Shown: one piece after another, positions 26,901 through 34,701 of the stretch
Numbering within the stretch: the first letter of the stretch is position 1
Layout of the letters: each line of letters starts with the position of its first letter
DNA from: Latilactobacillus fragifolii
GTDB taxonomy: Bacteria; Bacillota; Bacilli; Lactobacillales; Lactobacillaceae
Direction of reading: 5' to 3'
Assembly: GCF_905332535.1 (NCBI RefSeq)
Contig: NZ_CAJOCF010000001.1
Span: 1-64,000 of the forward strand
Length of the DNA stretch: 64,000 nucleotides
The notes under the pieces: model-generated
Seen by the model: only the letters and a program-made list of their open reading frames with translations
What the model was told of the DNA's origin: nothing
Database searches by the model: none
Program-made: the position numbers and the translations under genes

Positions 26901-26929
26901 ATTGTATCACCTTGAAATTTCGTTGTAAA
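26901..26929 (-). promoter_or_regulatory. promoter of the lectin/WxL operon
   Basis: -35 TTTACA (26924-26929), 17 bases, -10 TACAAT (26901-26906) on the minus strand, giving a leader of about 105 bases. Confidence 0.7.
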
Positions 26930-27258
26930 CAATTTATTTTCAAAATAGTTAAATTTTATCATTAATTAATGACTTCACTTATGTACTATTATCAAAATAA
27001 AAGCACACGATTAACATCACTAGTGGTAAACCAGTATTAATCCTAATTTAAAGTACATTTTATGTAGTATAATGATCTATTTTTCAGTAGATACCGATTT
27101 TTAATGCTGTTAATAAATATTTTTTCACAATTCACTTAAATTCCTATTAACAGATAGCTCGGCATTGATTCAGTAAGGGTTTGTCAAGTTTAGACCAGAT
27201 ACTTAATTTTCTGAAATTCATAATCGATTAATTGAAAACTAATTTTCAATTTCAACAT
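26930..27258. other. AT-rich intergenic region
   Basis: About 330 bases between the WxL promoter and the Rrf2 terminator. The sequence is strongly AT-rich with no ORF carrying a ribosome site and no recognised RNA. It may hold upstream control sites for the WxL operon. Confidence 0.5.
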
Positions 27259-27288
27259 AAAAAAGCAATCCTAGCGCAGGATTGCTTT
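27259..27288 (-). terminator. terminator of the Rrf2 gene
   Basis: AGCAATCCT and AGGATTGCT pair across 5 bases with a T-run on the minus strand. Confidence 0.85.
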
Positions 27289-27292
27289 GACC

Positions 27293-27808
27293 TTATTTTA
27301 AACTTTTAATAATTTTCTGGATGAGTAATTCACGTTCTTCAGCGGATTGATTCCAATCAATCACTGGAATGGCTTGATGCCCAATTGTTTCAATAATTAA
27401 GCTAGAGACTGTTTGCTGTTTTAACTCGTTTGCCCACAGCATGTCTGCCTTATGGAACGCAGCATTGATAATCAGTGTCCCTTGTTTAGCAACTGGTTGA
27501 AAATCATTAAAGACTGTATCTAGCTTACCCGTATCTGGGTAAGACTTGATTTGCCCTTCTGTTGCCAACACAACATCATAGATTGAAACCTCGTCTGCTG
27601 GTCGTGCCAATTTAAAGCCCCCGCTATTACCAGAGACTGACTTAACTAGCCCAGCCACCACTAACTTACGAATAATCTTACGTAGGTAAGTTTGGGACCC
27701 ACCTATGCGATGATGAATGACTTCAGACGAGATCGCATGTTCGGGATCTTGTGTCGCCAAAAGTACGATGATACAGGTTGCTTGTTCAAACGCCCGTGTT
27801 AAATGCAT
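27293..27808 (-). CDS. Rrf2-family transcriptional regulator
   Basis: 171 aa. N-terminal winged helix with the Rrf2 hallmark GGSQTYLRKIIRKLVVAGLVKSV... and the wing GNSGGFKLARP (about 65-75). The three cysteines that hold an Fe-S cluster in IscR and NsrR are absent, so it is of the cluster-free type (like CymR or YwgB). The C-terminal part after about 130 is longer than usual and its function is unknown. It sits 30 bases downstream of a hypothetical gene and could be co-transcribed with it. Confidence 0.85.
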   Translation of the reverse strand: MHLTRAFEQATCIIVLLATQDPEHAISSEVIHHRIGGSQTYLRKIIRKLVVAGLVKSVSGNSGGFKLARPADEVSIYDVVLATEGQIKSYPDTGKLDTVFNDFQPVAKQGTLIINAAFHKADMLWANELKQQTVSSLIIETIGHQAIPVIDWNQSAEERELLIQKIIKSLK

Positions 27809-27838
27809 CAGTTCTATCCCCTTTTTAACAGTCGCGCA

Positions 27839-28375
27839 CTACGCCTTTTGTGTCTTAATGAATGAACCAGAGGATTGACCTGCGTCTGCTTGTACCTCAA
27901 ACCCATATTTTTCAAGAATGTGTGCAACTTTCTTAAAATCATCTCTGTCGAATGTACTGATATTACCATCAATGGTTTCAATTTCCAACTTATTGGCTAA
28001 ATTGCAAAAGGCTTTCAATGCCAACTGTGCTAAACCGAGATTTTGAAAATCATAAACAGCTAACCGCGAAGCAGCACCCAACGTTTCAAGGACAGTAATA
28101 TGCATTTCTTTTTTCCATTTATTAGTTTCAAATAAGAGTTGTGCTTGATAATCAACCGTTGAATGTCCAAAACGGTCGACGTTAGCATATGGTGTATAGA
28201 CAAAAATCGAATTCGTTGATTCTTGTTGGCCATTTTCGCGATAGTCCGTATAAACAATGTACTGCTTAACTTTGTCATCATTAACCTGATTCATACTAGA
28301 TAGAATCGTCAAATCTTCATTTGCCTCAATTTGCGCTAACTTCCGCGCATATGCTTGGTCGTTTTCGTTTGCCAT
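27839..28375 (-). CDS. hypothetical protein
   Basis: 178 aa, cytosolic, no signal peptide or membrane helix. The middle (about 45-100) has a strand-rich pattern and the end (about 140-165) a helical one (TFDRDDFKKVAHILEKYGFEVQ). I do not recognise the family. The ATG at 28375 is used because GGGGG lies 8 bases upstream; longer in-frame starts lack this. It is followed closely by the Rrf2 gene, so it may be a small-molecule or redox-linked partner, but that is only proximity. Confidence 0.65.
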   Translation of the reverse strand: MANENDQAYARKLAQIEANEDLTILSSMNQVNDDKVKQYIVYTDYRENGQQESTNSIFVYTPYANVDRFGHSTVDYQAQLLFETNKWKKEMHITVLETLGAASRLAVYDFQNLGLAQLALKAFCNLANKLEIETIDGNISTFDRDDFKKVAHILEKYGFEVQADAGQSSGSFIKTQKA

Positions 28376-28464
28376 TTGATTAACCCCCATTTGTCTTTCA
28401 AACCGATTATACCATAGGTTTCTCATTTAAACTGTGGTTTTTTTATTGTTATAAACATGGCATT

Positions 28465-28989
28465 TCATGATTTAAAAGGGTGCACTTTGCGACGGTAATA
28501 CTGAACTTGTTGGCCACCTAAATAAGCGGGAAGTTGCGCTTGATAAGTTTTTTCAAACTGGGCTTTCTGCAAACTGGCTTGCGACGCTTGGTTGGTTAAA
28601 AAGCAAGCGGCATTAAAGGTCGTTACCCCCGTTTCTTGTGCATAAACTTGCATCGTTATTGGCAATACTGCGCTGATAATTCCGCGCCGTTGATACACCG
28701 GTAAGATGGCAAAACTTAGTTCGTAAGCCGCCACCGATTGCCCATCTGCACCCAAGGTTGGCGCTAGCATCAGCAAACCCTGTACCAGCTGTGTCGCGCG
28801 ATCGACAATCGCCCAAGCATTGGCATCATTCATCAGCATTGTTAGAAAAGACTGGGCTTCTTGTCGCGATTGAAAAGCCGCCATATTCAGCTGCGTCACG
28901 ATGGTTGGCTGACACCCAATTTGATAGACTACTTCAAGATCGGTGGGTTGAAAATGCCGTAATTCAGTTGTGGTAGTTCTAATCTGCAT
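28465..28989 (-). CDS. GNAT-family N-acetyltransferase
   Basis: 174 aa. RimJ/RimL-like GNAT fold: N-terminal RTTTTELRHFQPTDLEVVYQI, the central strand AYELSFAILPVYQRRGII with the acetyl-CoA P-loop Q-R-R-G-I (about 106-110), and the C-terminal ACFLTNQASQASLQKAQFEKT helix. It transfers acetyl from acetyl-CoA to an amine; the substrate is unknown. The ATG at 28989 has AAAGGAG 9 bases upstream. It stands alone. Confidence 0.82.
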   Translation of the reverse strand: MQIRTTTTELRHFQPTDLEVVYQIGCQPTIVTQLNMAAFQSRQEAQSFLTMLMNDANAWAIVDRATQLVQGLLMLAPTLGADGQSVAAYELSFAILPVYQRRGIISAVLPITMQVYAQETGVTTFNAACFLTNQASQASLQKAQFEKTYQAQLPAYLGGQQVQYYRRKVHPFKS

Positions 28990-29148
28990 CAAGAACAACT
29001 CCTTTATCATATCAACCCTCATCGTAACGCACTTACAATGCCCCGCCAAGCAAATTCTTATATTCTCATTAACCAGGCGTATCATCATTGAAAGCCCCCA
29101 GTTTCTGAGCTACCCCTTGCAGGTGCCAAACTTTTTTAAAGTTCATGC

Positions 29149-29177
29149 TTGACTTTTAATGCGAACTACCGTAAATT
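29149..29177 (+). promoter_or_regulatory. promoter of the T-box/NhaC transcript
   Basis: -35 TTGACT (29149-29154), 17 bases, -10 TAAATT (29172-29177). Confidence 0.7.
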
Positions 29178-29183
29178 GAATAA

Positions 29184-29420
29184 CAATCATCAGTCATCTT
29201 AATTCAAACGAAGTAGTGCATTATCTGGGCGTCAGAAAGTCGGTGGTTGCTGCGAACCGATCAGGGTAATTGTTACGAAATACTGAATGGATGATGCGGC
29301 TAATTAACAGGACCGTTATCGCCTGTAAGAGTGGTGTGTGACCTTAAAATGACGCACTAACTGGGTGGTACCGCGGTTTCCAATCGTCCCTATTCGCATA
29401 AGCGAGTAGGGACTTTTTTT
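29184..29420 (+). ncRNA. T-box riboswitch, probably tyrosine-specific
   Basis: The invariant TGGGTGGTACCGCG is at 29362-29375, followed by a terminator (GTCCCTA...TAGGGAC, T-run to 29420). In the stem I region GAAATACTGAA offers TAC (29281-29283, Tyr) as specifier. Tyrosine T-boxes ahead of NhaC-type (YheL-like) transporters are described in Firmicutes, which supports the reading; the specifier is inferred by eye. Confidence 0.9.
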
Positions 29421-29478
29421 GTAACCTTTTTTCAGATTAACTCTACGGATTGAAAATAAGCATCAAGGAGGGATTTTC

Positions 29479-29541
29479 ATGTTCAAATTAGCATCGTGCG
29501 GGGGAATCCTCCGTTACCAGTCTTTTGTCGCACAAGCCTAA
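29479..29541 (+). CDS. 20-aa small ORF between T-box and transporter
   Basis: ATG at 29479, TAA at 29539-29541. AAGGAGGG lies 6-7 bases upstream, the strongest ribosome site of the neighbourhood. The peptide begins MFKLASCGG and contains one Arg-Tyr pair. Codons 7-12 include a GC-rich hairpin (CGGGGG-AAT-CCTCCG), whose CCTCC arm could also pair with the GGAGG of the ribosome site. It could be a leader peptide, a small membrane-active peptide, or a translational switch for the transporter gene starting 28 bases later. Confidence 0.5.
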   Translation: MFKLASCGGILRYQSFVAQA

Positions 29542-29569
29542 CGATTAACTTTAAAAGGATGCGATTTAA

Positions 29570-30943
29570 ATGACAAAACACAAAATTAGTTTATTAGAAG
29601 CAAGTATTGTTTTACTCATACTCCTTGCCATCATGGGCAGCGGCGTGATTATTTTCCAACTTTCACCGCAAACCCCCGTTCTAACAGCAATTGCTCTTTT
29701 GATTCTATGGGCCCGTTGGCGGCACTTTAGCTGGGATATCATTCATTCTGGCATTGAAGATGGTCTCAAAAGTGGGATCATTCCTATTATTATTTTCATT
29801 CTCGTTGGCGCCTTAATCAGTATCTGGATTGCAGCCGGTGTCATTCCCAGTCTGATGGTCTGGGGCTTCAAAATGGTCAGTGTGCACTGGTTCATTCCCT
29901 CGATTTTCGTCGTCTGTGCGCTTGTCGGTAGTGCCATTGGCAGTGCCTTTACCGTGATTTCAACAGTCGGGATTGCCTTTTTCGGAATTGGGGCCACCCT
30001 TGGAATGAACACCACCATCGTAGCAGCAGCCATTATTTCCGGGGCAATATTTGGTGATAAGTCATCGCCACTGTCACAATCGACAAACTTGACCGCCGCC
30101 GTTACTGAAACAGATTTATTTGAACATATTAAGAACTTGATGTGGACAACGATTCCAGCCTTTGTTGGTTCATTAATTTTATACGCCATCATCGGCCATA
30201 CCTCAAAAAATGTCTCCCTTGATAAAATTGGCGCAACGGTTACTGTTTTAAATGCCCACACGTCAGTTAGTCTATTAGCCTTGATCCCCATCGTTTTAAT
30301 TTTCATTTGCGCCCGTTTAAAAATGCCCGCAATTCCAACGCTCTTTTTAAATATTGCCGTTTCGATTGGTTTAATCTTTTTCCATAACCCCCACACCCCA
30401 ATTGCAAGCATTGCCAGTTACATTGAACAGGGGTTCGTTGCCCACACCGGCGATAAAAGTATCGATGCCTTGCTTTCACGCGGTGGCATTAATAGTATGT
30501 TGAGCACTGTCGCCTTAATCATCTTGACCTTAACCCTCGGTGGCCTCTTAATGAAGCTGGGGCTCATTGAACGCGTGATGGCGCCACTTGCAGCGCATCT
30601 CAAAACGCCTGGTCAATTGATTAGCGCCGTCATCGCTTCTGGAATTGGGGTTAACCTCTTTATTGGCGAAGAATTCCTTTCCGTGATTCTCCCTGGTAAA
30701 GCTTTTAAAACCACCTTTGAAAAATCAAACTTGAGCAATCTCGCTTTAGGACGCGCCCTTGAAGATGGCGGGACCGTAATCAACTACCTCGTTCCATGGG
30801 GGGTCGCCGGCGTGTTTGCCGCCAACACATTGGGCGTTTCAACTTTGAGTTACCTCCCATTTTGTTTCTTTAGTCTCTTATCACCAATCTTTTCAATTCT
30901 CAGTGCCGTCACTGGCATCGGTTTGAAGAAAAAAACCGCCTAA
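29570..30943 (+). CDS. NhaC-family Na+/H+ antiporter-type transporter (possible tyrosine transporter)
   Basis: 457 aa, about 11-12 membrane helices. NhaC-family features include a polar loop GAIFGDKSSPLSQSTNLTAAV (about 160-180) and the duplicated inverted half with FIGEEFLSVILPG. Classical members swap Na+ for H+ (or malate/lactate), but members behind tyrosine T-boxes are proposed to import tyrosine or to be coupled to it. Control by the T-box leader is clear from the sequence; the substrate is inference. AAAGGATG precedes the ATG. A terminator follows. Confidence 0.85.
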   Translation: MTKHKISLLEASIVLLILLAIMGSGVIIFQLSPQTPVLTAIALLILWARWRHFSWDIIHSGIEDGLKSGIIPIIIFILVGALISIWIAAGVIPSLMVWGFKMVSVHWFIPSIFVVCALVGSAIGSAFTVISTVGIAFFGIGATLGMNTTIVAAAIISGAIFGDKSSPLSQSTNLTAAVTETDLFEHIKNLMWTTIPAFVGSLILYAIIGHTSKNVSLDKIGATVTVLNAHTSVSLLALIPIVLIFICARLKMPAIPTLFLNIAVSIGLIFFHNPHTPIASIASYIEQGFVAHTGDKSIDALLSRGGINSMLSTVALIILTLTLGGLLMKLGLIERVMAPLAAHLKTPGQLISAVIASGIGVNLFIGEEFLSVILPGKAFKTTFEKSNLSNLALGRALEDGGTVINYLVPWGVAGVFAANTLGVSTLSYLPFCFFSLLSPIFSILSAVTGIGLKKKTA

Positions 30944-30947
30944 ACCC

Positions 30948-30987
30948 AAAAAAAGGCCCAGGATAGTTTATCCTGGGCCTTTTTTTA
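30948..30987. terminator. bidirectional terminator
   Basis: AGGCCCAGGATA and TATCCTGGGCCT pair perfectly between A- and T-runs. The arm overlaps the 3' end of the convergent membrane-protein gene. Confidence 0.9.
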
Positions 30988-31578
30988 CATTAACTGCATT
31001 AGGAATTGACCACCATAGACTAATGCAAAACTATACACCGCAATCGAAGCTGGTTTGCATAAAATAATAATCCATGTGAATTTTTTCAATGACATTTCAG
31101 TCAGTCCAGCCATCAGACACAACACGTCATCTGGTGCGACGGGTAAGAAAATTGCAAGTGCGAAAAAGCGCGCAAAGTTTTTCTTTTCCGTAATCGTCCC
31201 GATATACTTGTCATACGTTTTTTCGTTGATGACGTGTAAGATGAACGGCTTTCCAAATTGTCGTGCTAATAAGAAATTCAAGATAGAACCAATTGCAATC
31301 CCGACGTAATTATAAACAAATCCCCAAAGTGGTCCGAATACCAAAACACCGGCAGCAGTACTGATGCCTCCCGGGATGACGGGGATCACAACTTGAATAA
31401 TCTGAATTGTGATGAAAATCAGCGGACCAATTAGCACAGAATGCCCCAAGTAGTTCTGCAACGCAGTCGTGTTATTAAAAAGACCAAGCCGTGACCAATA
31501 AATAGCCAATGAAATACTCCCAATGAATGCCATGAGCGACGTTGCGCTAATTAAACGTCTTGAAATTGTCCTACTCAT
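30985..31578 (-). CDS. TVP38/TMEM64 (DedA-like) membrane protein
   Basis: 197 aa with about five to six membrane helices. It has the SNARE-associated/VTT core GPLWGFVYNYVGIAIGSILNFLLARQFG (about 88-115) and the later FLPVAPDDVLCLMAGLT motif containing the Pro-Asp-Asp typical of the family. Relatives act in membrane homeostasis and lipid translocation. The ATG at 31578 has GAAAGGAA 8 bases upstream; the longer TTG frame at 31596 lies before that site. It stands alone. Confidence 0.85.
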   Translation of the reverse strand: MSRTISRRLISATSLMAFIGSISLAIYWSRLGLFNNTTALQNYLGHSVLIGPLIFITIQIIQVVIPVIPGGISTAAGVLVFGPLWGFVYNYVGIAIGSILNFLLARQFGKPFILHVINEKTYDKYIGTITEKKNFARFFALAIFLPVAPDDVLCLMAGLTEMSLKKFTWIIILCKPASIAVYSFALVYGGQFLMQLM

Positions 31579-31667
31579 CCGCTGAATTCCTTTCAAGATT
31601 AATTTTAATTATAATTTACCACATTCAACGTTATTTTCTGTCAGTCGATAGTCTGATTTAAAAAATC

Positions 31668-33404
31668 TTAACTTTCTAAGAACGTCCGAAATGGTTTCAA
31701 CCCTTGTGCATGATATTTCTCAACAAAGGCCGCTACTTTTGCCGGGTCCTGTGTTTGAGCATCAATCACGAGTTGTTCTACCGGCAATGGGCGTTCGTTG
31801 GCAATCTTAACATCAATCACAACCGGTTTTTTCGTACCTTTAGCAGCAGCAAAGGCCGCTTTCAATTCAGCTAACGTCCGCACCGTGAATCCTTTGGCGC
31901 CCATCGCCGTAGCTGCTGCCCCGTAATCGGCATCCTGGATCGCAACGCCTGAATGTGGTTGGCCTTTGTCATCTTGTTCAGCTTCGATGAACCCAAATGA
32001 TTCATTACTTAGCACAACGTTGATGATTGGCATTTGATATTTAACTTGCGTAATAATGTCTTGCATGACCATCGTGAAGCCACCATCCCCACTGATTGAC
32101 CAGATTTGACAATCAGGATAAGCCGCTTGGGTGCCAATGGCCGCTGGCACTGCGCAGCCCATTGTTGCATACCATGCCGACAATGTCATTCGTTGGCCCG
32201 GATGCATCTTCAAGAACCGCACCCCGTCAATTGAGACATTCCCAACGTCGAGGTTAAAAATCGCATCATCGGTAGCCATCTCGTTGATTTGTTTGAAGAC
32301 CGGTTCCACACGCAATGGCGTTTGATCGTCGTCTTCAAAACTAGCTTGCCATTCATGCCAGTTTTCTTTATTAGCAAGAGCTGCTTTGTAAAAGGCAGAT
32401 TTTTCAGCAACTGGTTCACTTGCCGTTAGCAATGCCTTTAAGGCCGTCTTCGCATCCGCTAAAATCCCGACGTCGACATGGTGTCTGTGCCCCAATTTAG
32501 TAGGATCGATATCAATTTGAATGAACTTCGCATCTGGTTTGAAGAAATACTGACCGAATTCGTAATTACTACCTACAAACAAGATTAAATCCGCAGCTTT
32601 CGCCAAATCAACGCCCGGTTTAGTTGCAACTCGCCCAGCTGAAACCATGTAAGCCGGATGATCATCGGCAACAATCCCTTTGGCAAGCGCAGAGGACATC
32701 ATTGGAATCCTTAATCGATCAGATAAAGCAACCAATTCTTCTCCCGCAGCACGTGCACCTTGGCCAAAATAGATAATAGGCTGTTTGGCGGCTTGAATTA
32801 ATTGTAAGGCGCGATCAATATCGGCACTTCTTGGTTCTGGATAATTCCCTACTTGGAATAAGTTTGCGGTTGCTTCGAAATTATCTTCAATCGGTTCCCA
32901 ACCGAGGTTGGTGGGAATCGTGACAACTGCTACACCACGGTGTTTATAGGCTTGTTGAATGGCTTGGTCAACGACAAGCGGCAGCTGTTCAGCCGTCATC
33001 ACCGTTCGATTATAGACTGCCACATCAGCAAACATTGGGTTTTCATTCATTTCTTGGAAATAATCGGTATTCATTACATTTGTAGCGACTTGCCCAACTA
33101 ACGCCAACACAGGTACATGATCGTATTTCGCGTCATAGAGACCATTTAACAAATGAACTGCCCCAGGACCGGCAGAACCAAATACGGCGGCAATCTTGCC
33201 GGTTACTTTGGCTTGGCCGGCAGCAGCTAGTGCACCAACTTCTTCATGGCGCACTTGAATGTAACGCATAATCGCTTTTTGATTATGGAGTGCATTCATC
33301 GTTGAATCAAACGAACCCCCGGGTAACCCAAAAATATGGTCAATTCCCCAGTCCGCCATAACTTTTAACATTGCATCTGATGCGTTTATTTTCTGTGCTA
33401 CCAT
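31668..33404 (-). CDS. pox: pyruvate oxidase
   Basis: 578 aa, ThDP-dependent flavoenzyme. N-terminal ThDP-binding domain with the catalytic Glu in RHEEVGALAAAGQAKVTG, FAD-binding middle domain, and the C-terminal ThDP-Mg motif GDGGFTMVMQD...N-V-V-L-S-N. It converts pyruvate, phosphate and O2 to acetyl-phosphate, CO2 and H2O2, giving ATP under aeration. The ATG at 33404 follows AGGAGG. The promoter carries a long inverted repeat. The next gene on the right, transcribed divergently, encodes a heme peroxidase, so a peroxide producer and a possible peroxide consumer are neighbours. Confidence 0.93.
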   Translation of the reverse strand: MVAQKINASDAMLKVMADWGIDHIFGLPGGSFDSTMNALHNQKAIMRYIQVRHEEVGALAAAGQAKVTGKIAAVFGSAGPGAVHLLNGLYDAKYDHVPVLALVGQVATNVMNTDYFQEMNENPMFADVAVYNRTVMTAEQLPLVVDQAIQQAYKHRGVAVVTIPTNLGWEPIEDNFEATANLFQVGNYPEPRSADIDRALQLIQAAKQPIIYFGQGARAAGEELVALSDRLRIPMMSSALAKGIVADDHPAYMVSAGRVATKPGVDLAKAADLILFVGSNYEFGQYFFKPDAKFIQIDIDPTKLGHRHHVDVGILADAKTALKALLTASEPVAEKSAFYKAALANKENWHEWQASFEDDDQTPLRVEPVFKQINEMATDDAIFNLDVGNVSIDGVRFLKMHPGQRMTLSAWYATMGCAVPAAIGTQAAYPDCQIWSISGDGGFTMVMQDIITQVKYQMPIINVVLSNESFGFIEAEQDDKGQPHSGVAIQDADYGAAATAMGAKGFTVRTLAELKAAFAAAKGTKKPVVIDVKIANERPLPVEQLVIDAQTQDPAKVAAFVEKYHAQGLKPFRTFLES

Positions 33405-33443
33405 TGATAAAGACCTCCTGATGATTTTACATTTCACTTACTT

Positions 33444-33476
33444 AAGTATACCGCTTAAAATGAAAGCGGTACAAAT
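33444..33476 (-). promoter_or_regulatory. pox promoter with operator-like inverted repeat
   Basis: On the minus strand -35 TTGTAC, 18 bases, -10 TATACT (about 33445-33450). The spacer is filled by a perfect inverted repeat AAGCGGTA/TACCGCTT (33449-33471, 8-bp arms, 7-base loop). TGTACCGCTTTCA resembles a cre lacking one base, so CcpA or an unknown repressor could act here. Confidence 0.6.
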
Positions 33477-33522
33477 GATATGTCTTTTTTTAATTTTGAA
33501 GGCTGGTAAAAAAAACCATTTT

Positions 33523-33561
33523 TTGGTATGCTTGCACTGAGCTAGATAATAATGATTATAA
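33523..33561 (+). promoter_or_regulatory. promoter with PerR-like box
   Basis: -35 TTGGTA (33523-33528), 16 bases, -10 GATAAT (33545-33550). TAATAATGATTATAA (33547-33561) differs from the PerR box TTATAATNATTATAA at one position and from the Fur 7-1-7 box at two. It overlaps the -10, so binding should repress. Confidence 0.65.
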
Positions 33562-33598
33562 ATAACTAACTTTAAATTTTTATTTGGAGGTTCTGAAC

Positions 33599-34555
33599 AT
33601 GGCAATTACACCTATAGATGCCCAAGATGTTTTTAAAGATGCTGGCGAGAACATCATTTTCGTCACCCAGAAATTAAAGCGGCAAGCTGTCGAAGCTGAC
33701 AAAGCTGCCGTTACTGAATTAGCAGCGCGAATTCCCGCCATCATTAATAGTATGAATATCCGTTATCCAGATGCCCATTTACGCGTGGCATTCGGCATTG
33801 GCTCCGATGCTTGGGATTACTTATTCCCGAATGCACCAAAACCAAAGGAATTGGAACCTTTTAAAGCAATCCCGAGTCCTAAACATGATGCTGTCGCGAC
33901 CGGCGGTGATCTTTTCTTTCATATTCGGGCCAAAGAAATGGCGGTTTGTTATGAAGTACTGGATCAAATGATGCAATTCATTGCCGATAATGCCACAACG
34001 ATTGATGAAACACACGGATTCCGTTACTTCGAAGGGCGCGCGATTATCGGCTTCATTGATGGTACTGAAAATCCAGCGATTGATGAAACCGCTGAATACG
34101 CATTAGTTGGTGATGAAGATCCAGAATTCATCAACGGTTCATACGCTTTTGCACAGAAATATATTCATGCCATGGACAGCTGGAACCATACTTCAACGGA
34201 AGAACAAGAAAAAACAATTGGCCGGAAGAAGTTTTCCGATTTAGAACTGCCTGACGACGAAAAACCCACCAACGCGCACAACGTCGTCTCACAAGATAAC
34301 GAAGGCGGTGTGGAACATAAGATTGTTCGTATGAACGTCCCATATGCCAATCCAGGTGAGAAAATAACCGGCACTTATTTTATTGGCTATTCTCGTACAT
34401 GGTCAGTGACAAAACGCATGTTAACCAATATGTTCGTCGGTAAACCTGCCGGCAATTATGATCATCTACTAGACTTTAGTGAACCAACAACTGGGGCTTT
34501 ATTCTTCATCCCATCCAAAACCACCCTAGCAAAAATAGCAGACGGCGAACTATAA
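33599..34555 (+). CDS. Dyp-type heme peroxidase
   Basis: 318 aa. The family motif GXXDG is seen as GFIDGTENP (about residues 151-159), whose Asp is the catalytic acid, and the distal Arg and proximal His fall in the C-terminal half (RMNVPYANPGEKITGTYFIGYSR). There is no signal peptide, so it is cytosolic, unlike EfeB. It oxidises a range of substrates with H2O2 if heme is available; lactobacilli such as L. sakei take heme from meat. The ATG at 33599 has GGAGG upstream; the TTG at 33584 lies before it. It is divergent from pox. Confidence 0.9.
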   Translation: MAITPIDAQDVFKDAGENIIFVTQKLKRQAVEADKAAVTELAARIPAIINSMNIRYPDAHLRVAFGIGSDAWDYLFPNAPKPKELEPFKAIPSPKHDAVATGGDLFFHIRAKEMAVCYEVLDQMMQFIADNATTIDETHGFRYFEGRAIIGFIDGTENPAIDETAEYALVGDEDPEFINGSYAFAQKYIHAMDSWNHTSTEEQEKTIGRKKFSDLELPDDEKPTNAHNVVSQDNEGGVEHKIVRMNVPYANPGEKITGTYFIGYSRTWSVTKRMLTNMFVGKPAGNYDHLLDFSEPTTGALFFIPSKTTLAKIADGEL

Positions 34556-34584
34556 GCTTTAGCGCTGAACATTAGCTTTTTCAT

Positions 34585-34614
34585 GCACGCAATCAATCGG
34601 ATTGCGTGTTTTTC
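34585..34614 (+). terminator. terminator after the Dyp peroxidase
   Basis: CACGCAATC and GATTGCGTG pair across a 5-base loop, with a T-run. Confidence 0.88.
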
Positions 34615-34701
34615 TTTTACTTTTTAAGCCAGTTAATTGACTTAACGGCCATCTAATTGGTACACTACACTTACTAATAATAAGAAAAAGAGGCTATTCA
34701 T

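Noticed and set aside
29743-30411. 222-aa open frame on the minus strand inside the NhaC-type gene
   Set aside because: It is the shadow of a strongly membrane-type gene with a T-box, ribosome site and terminator on the plus strand, and has no ribosome site of its own.
33461-33474. Canonical cre in the pox promoter
   Set aside because: The site lacks one base of the cre pattern; reported as an inverted repeat instead.
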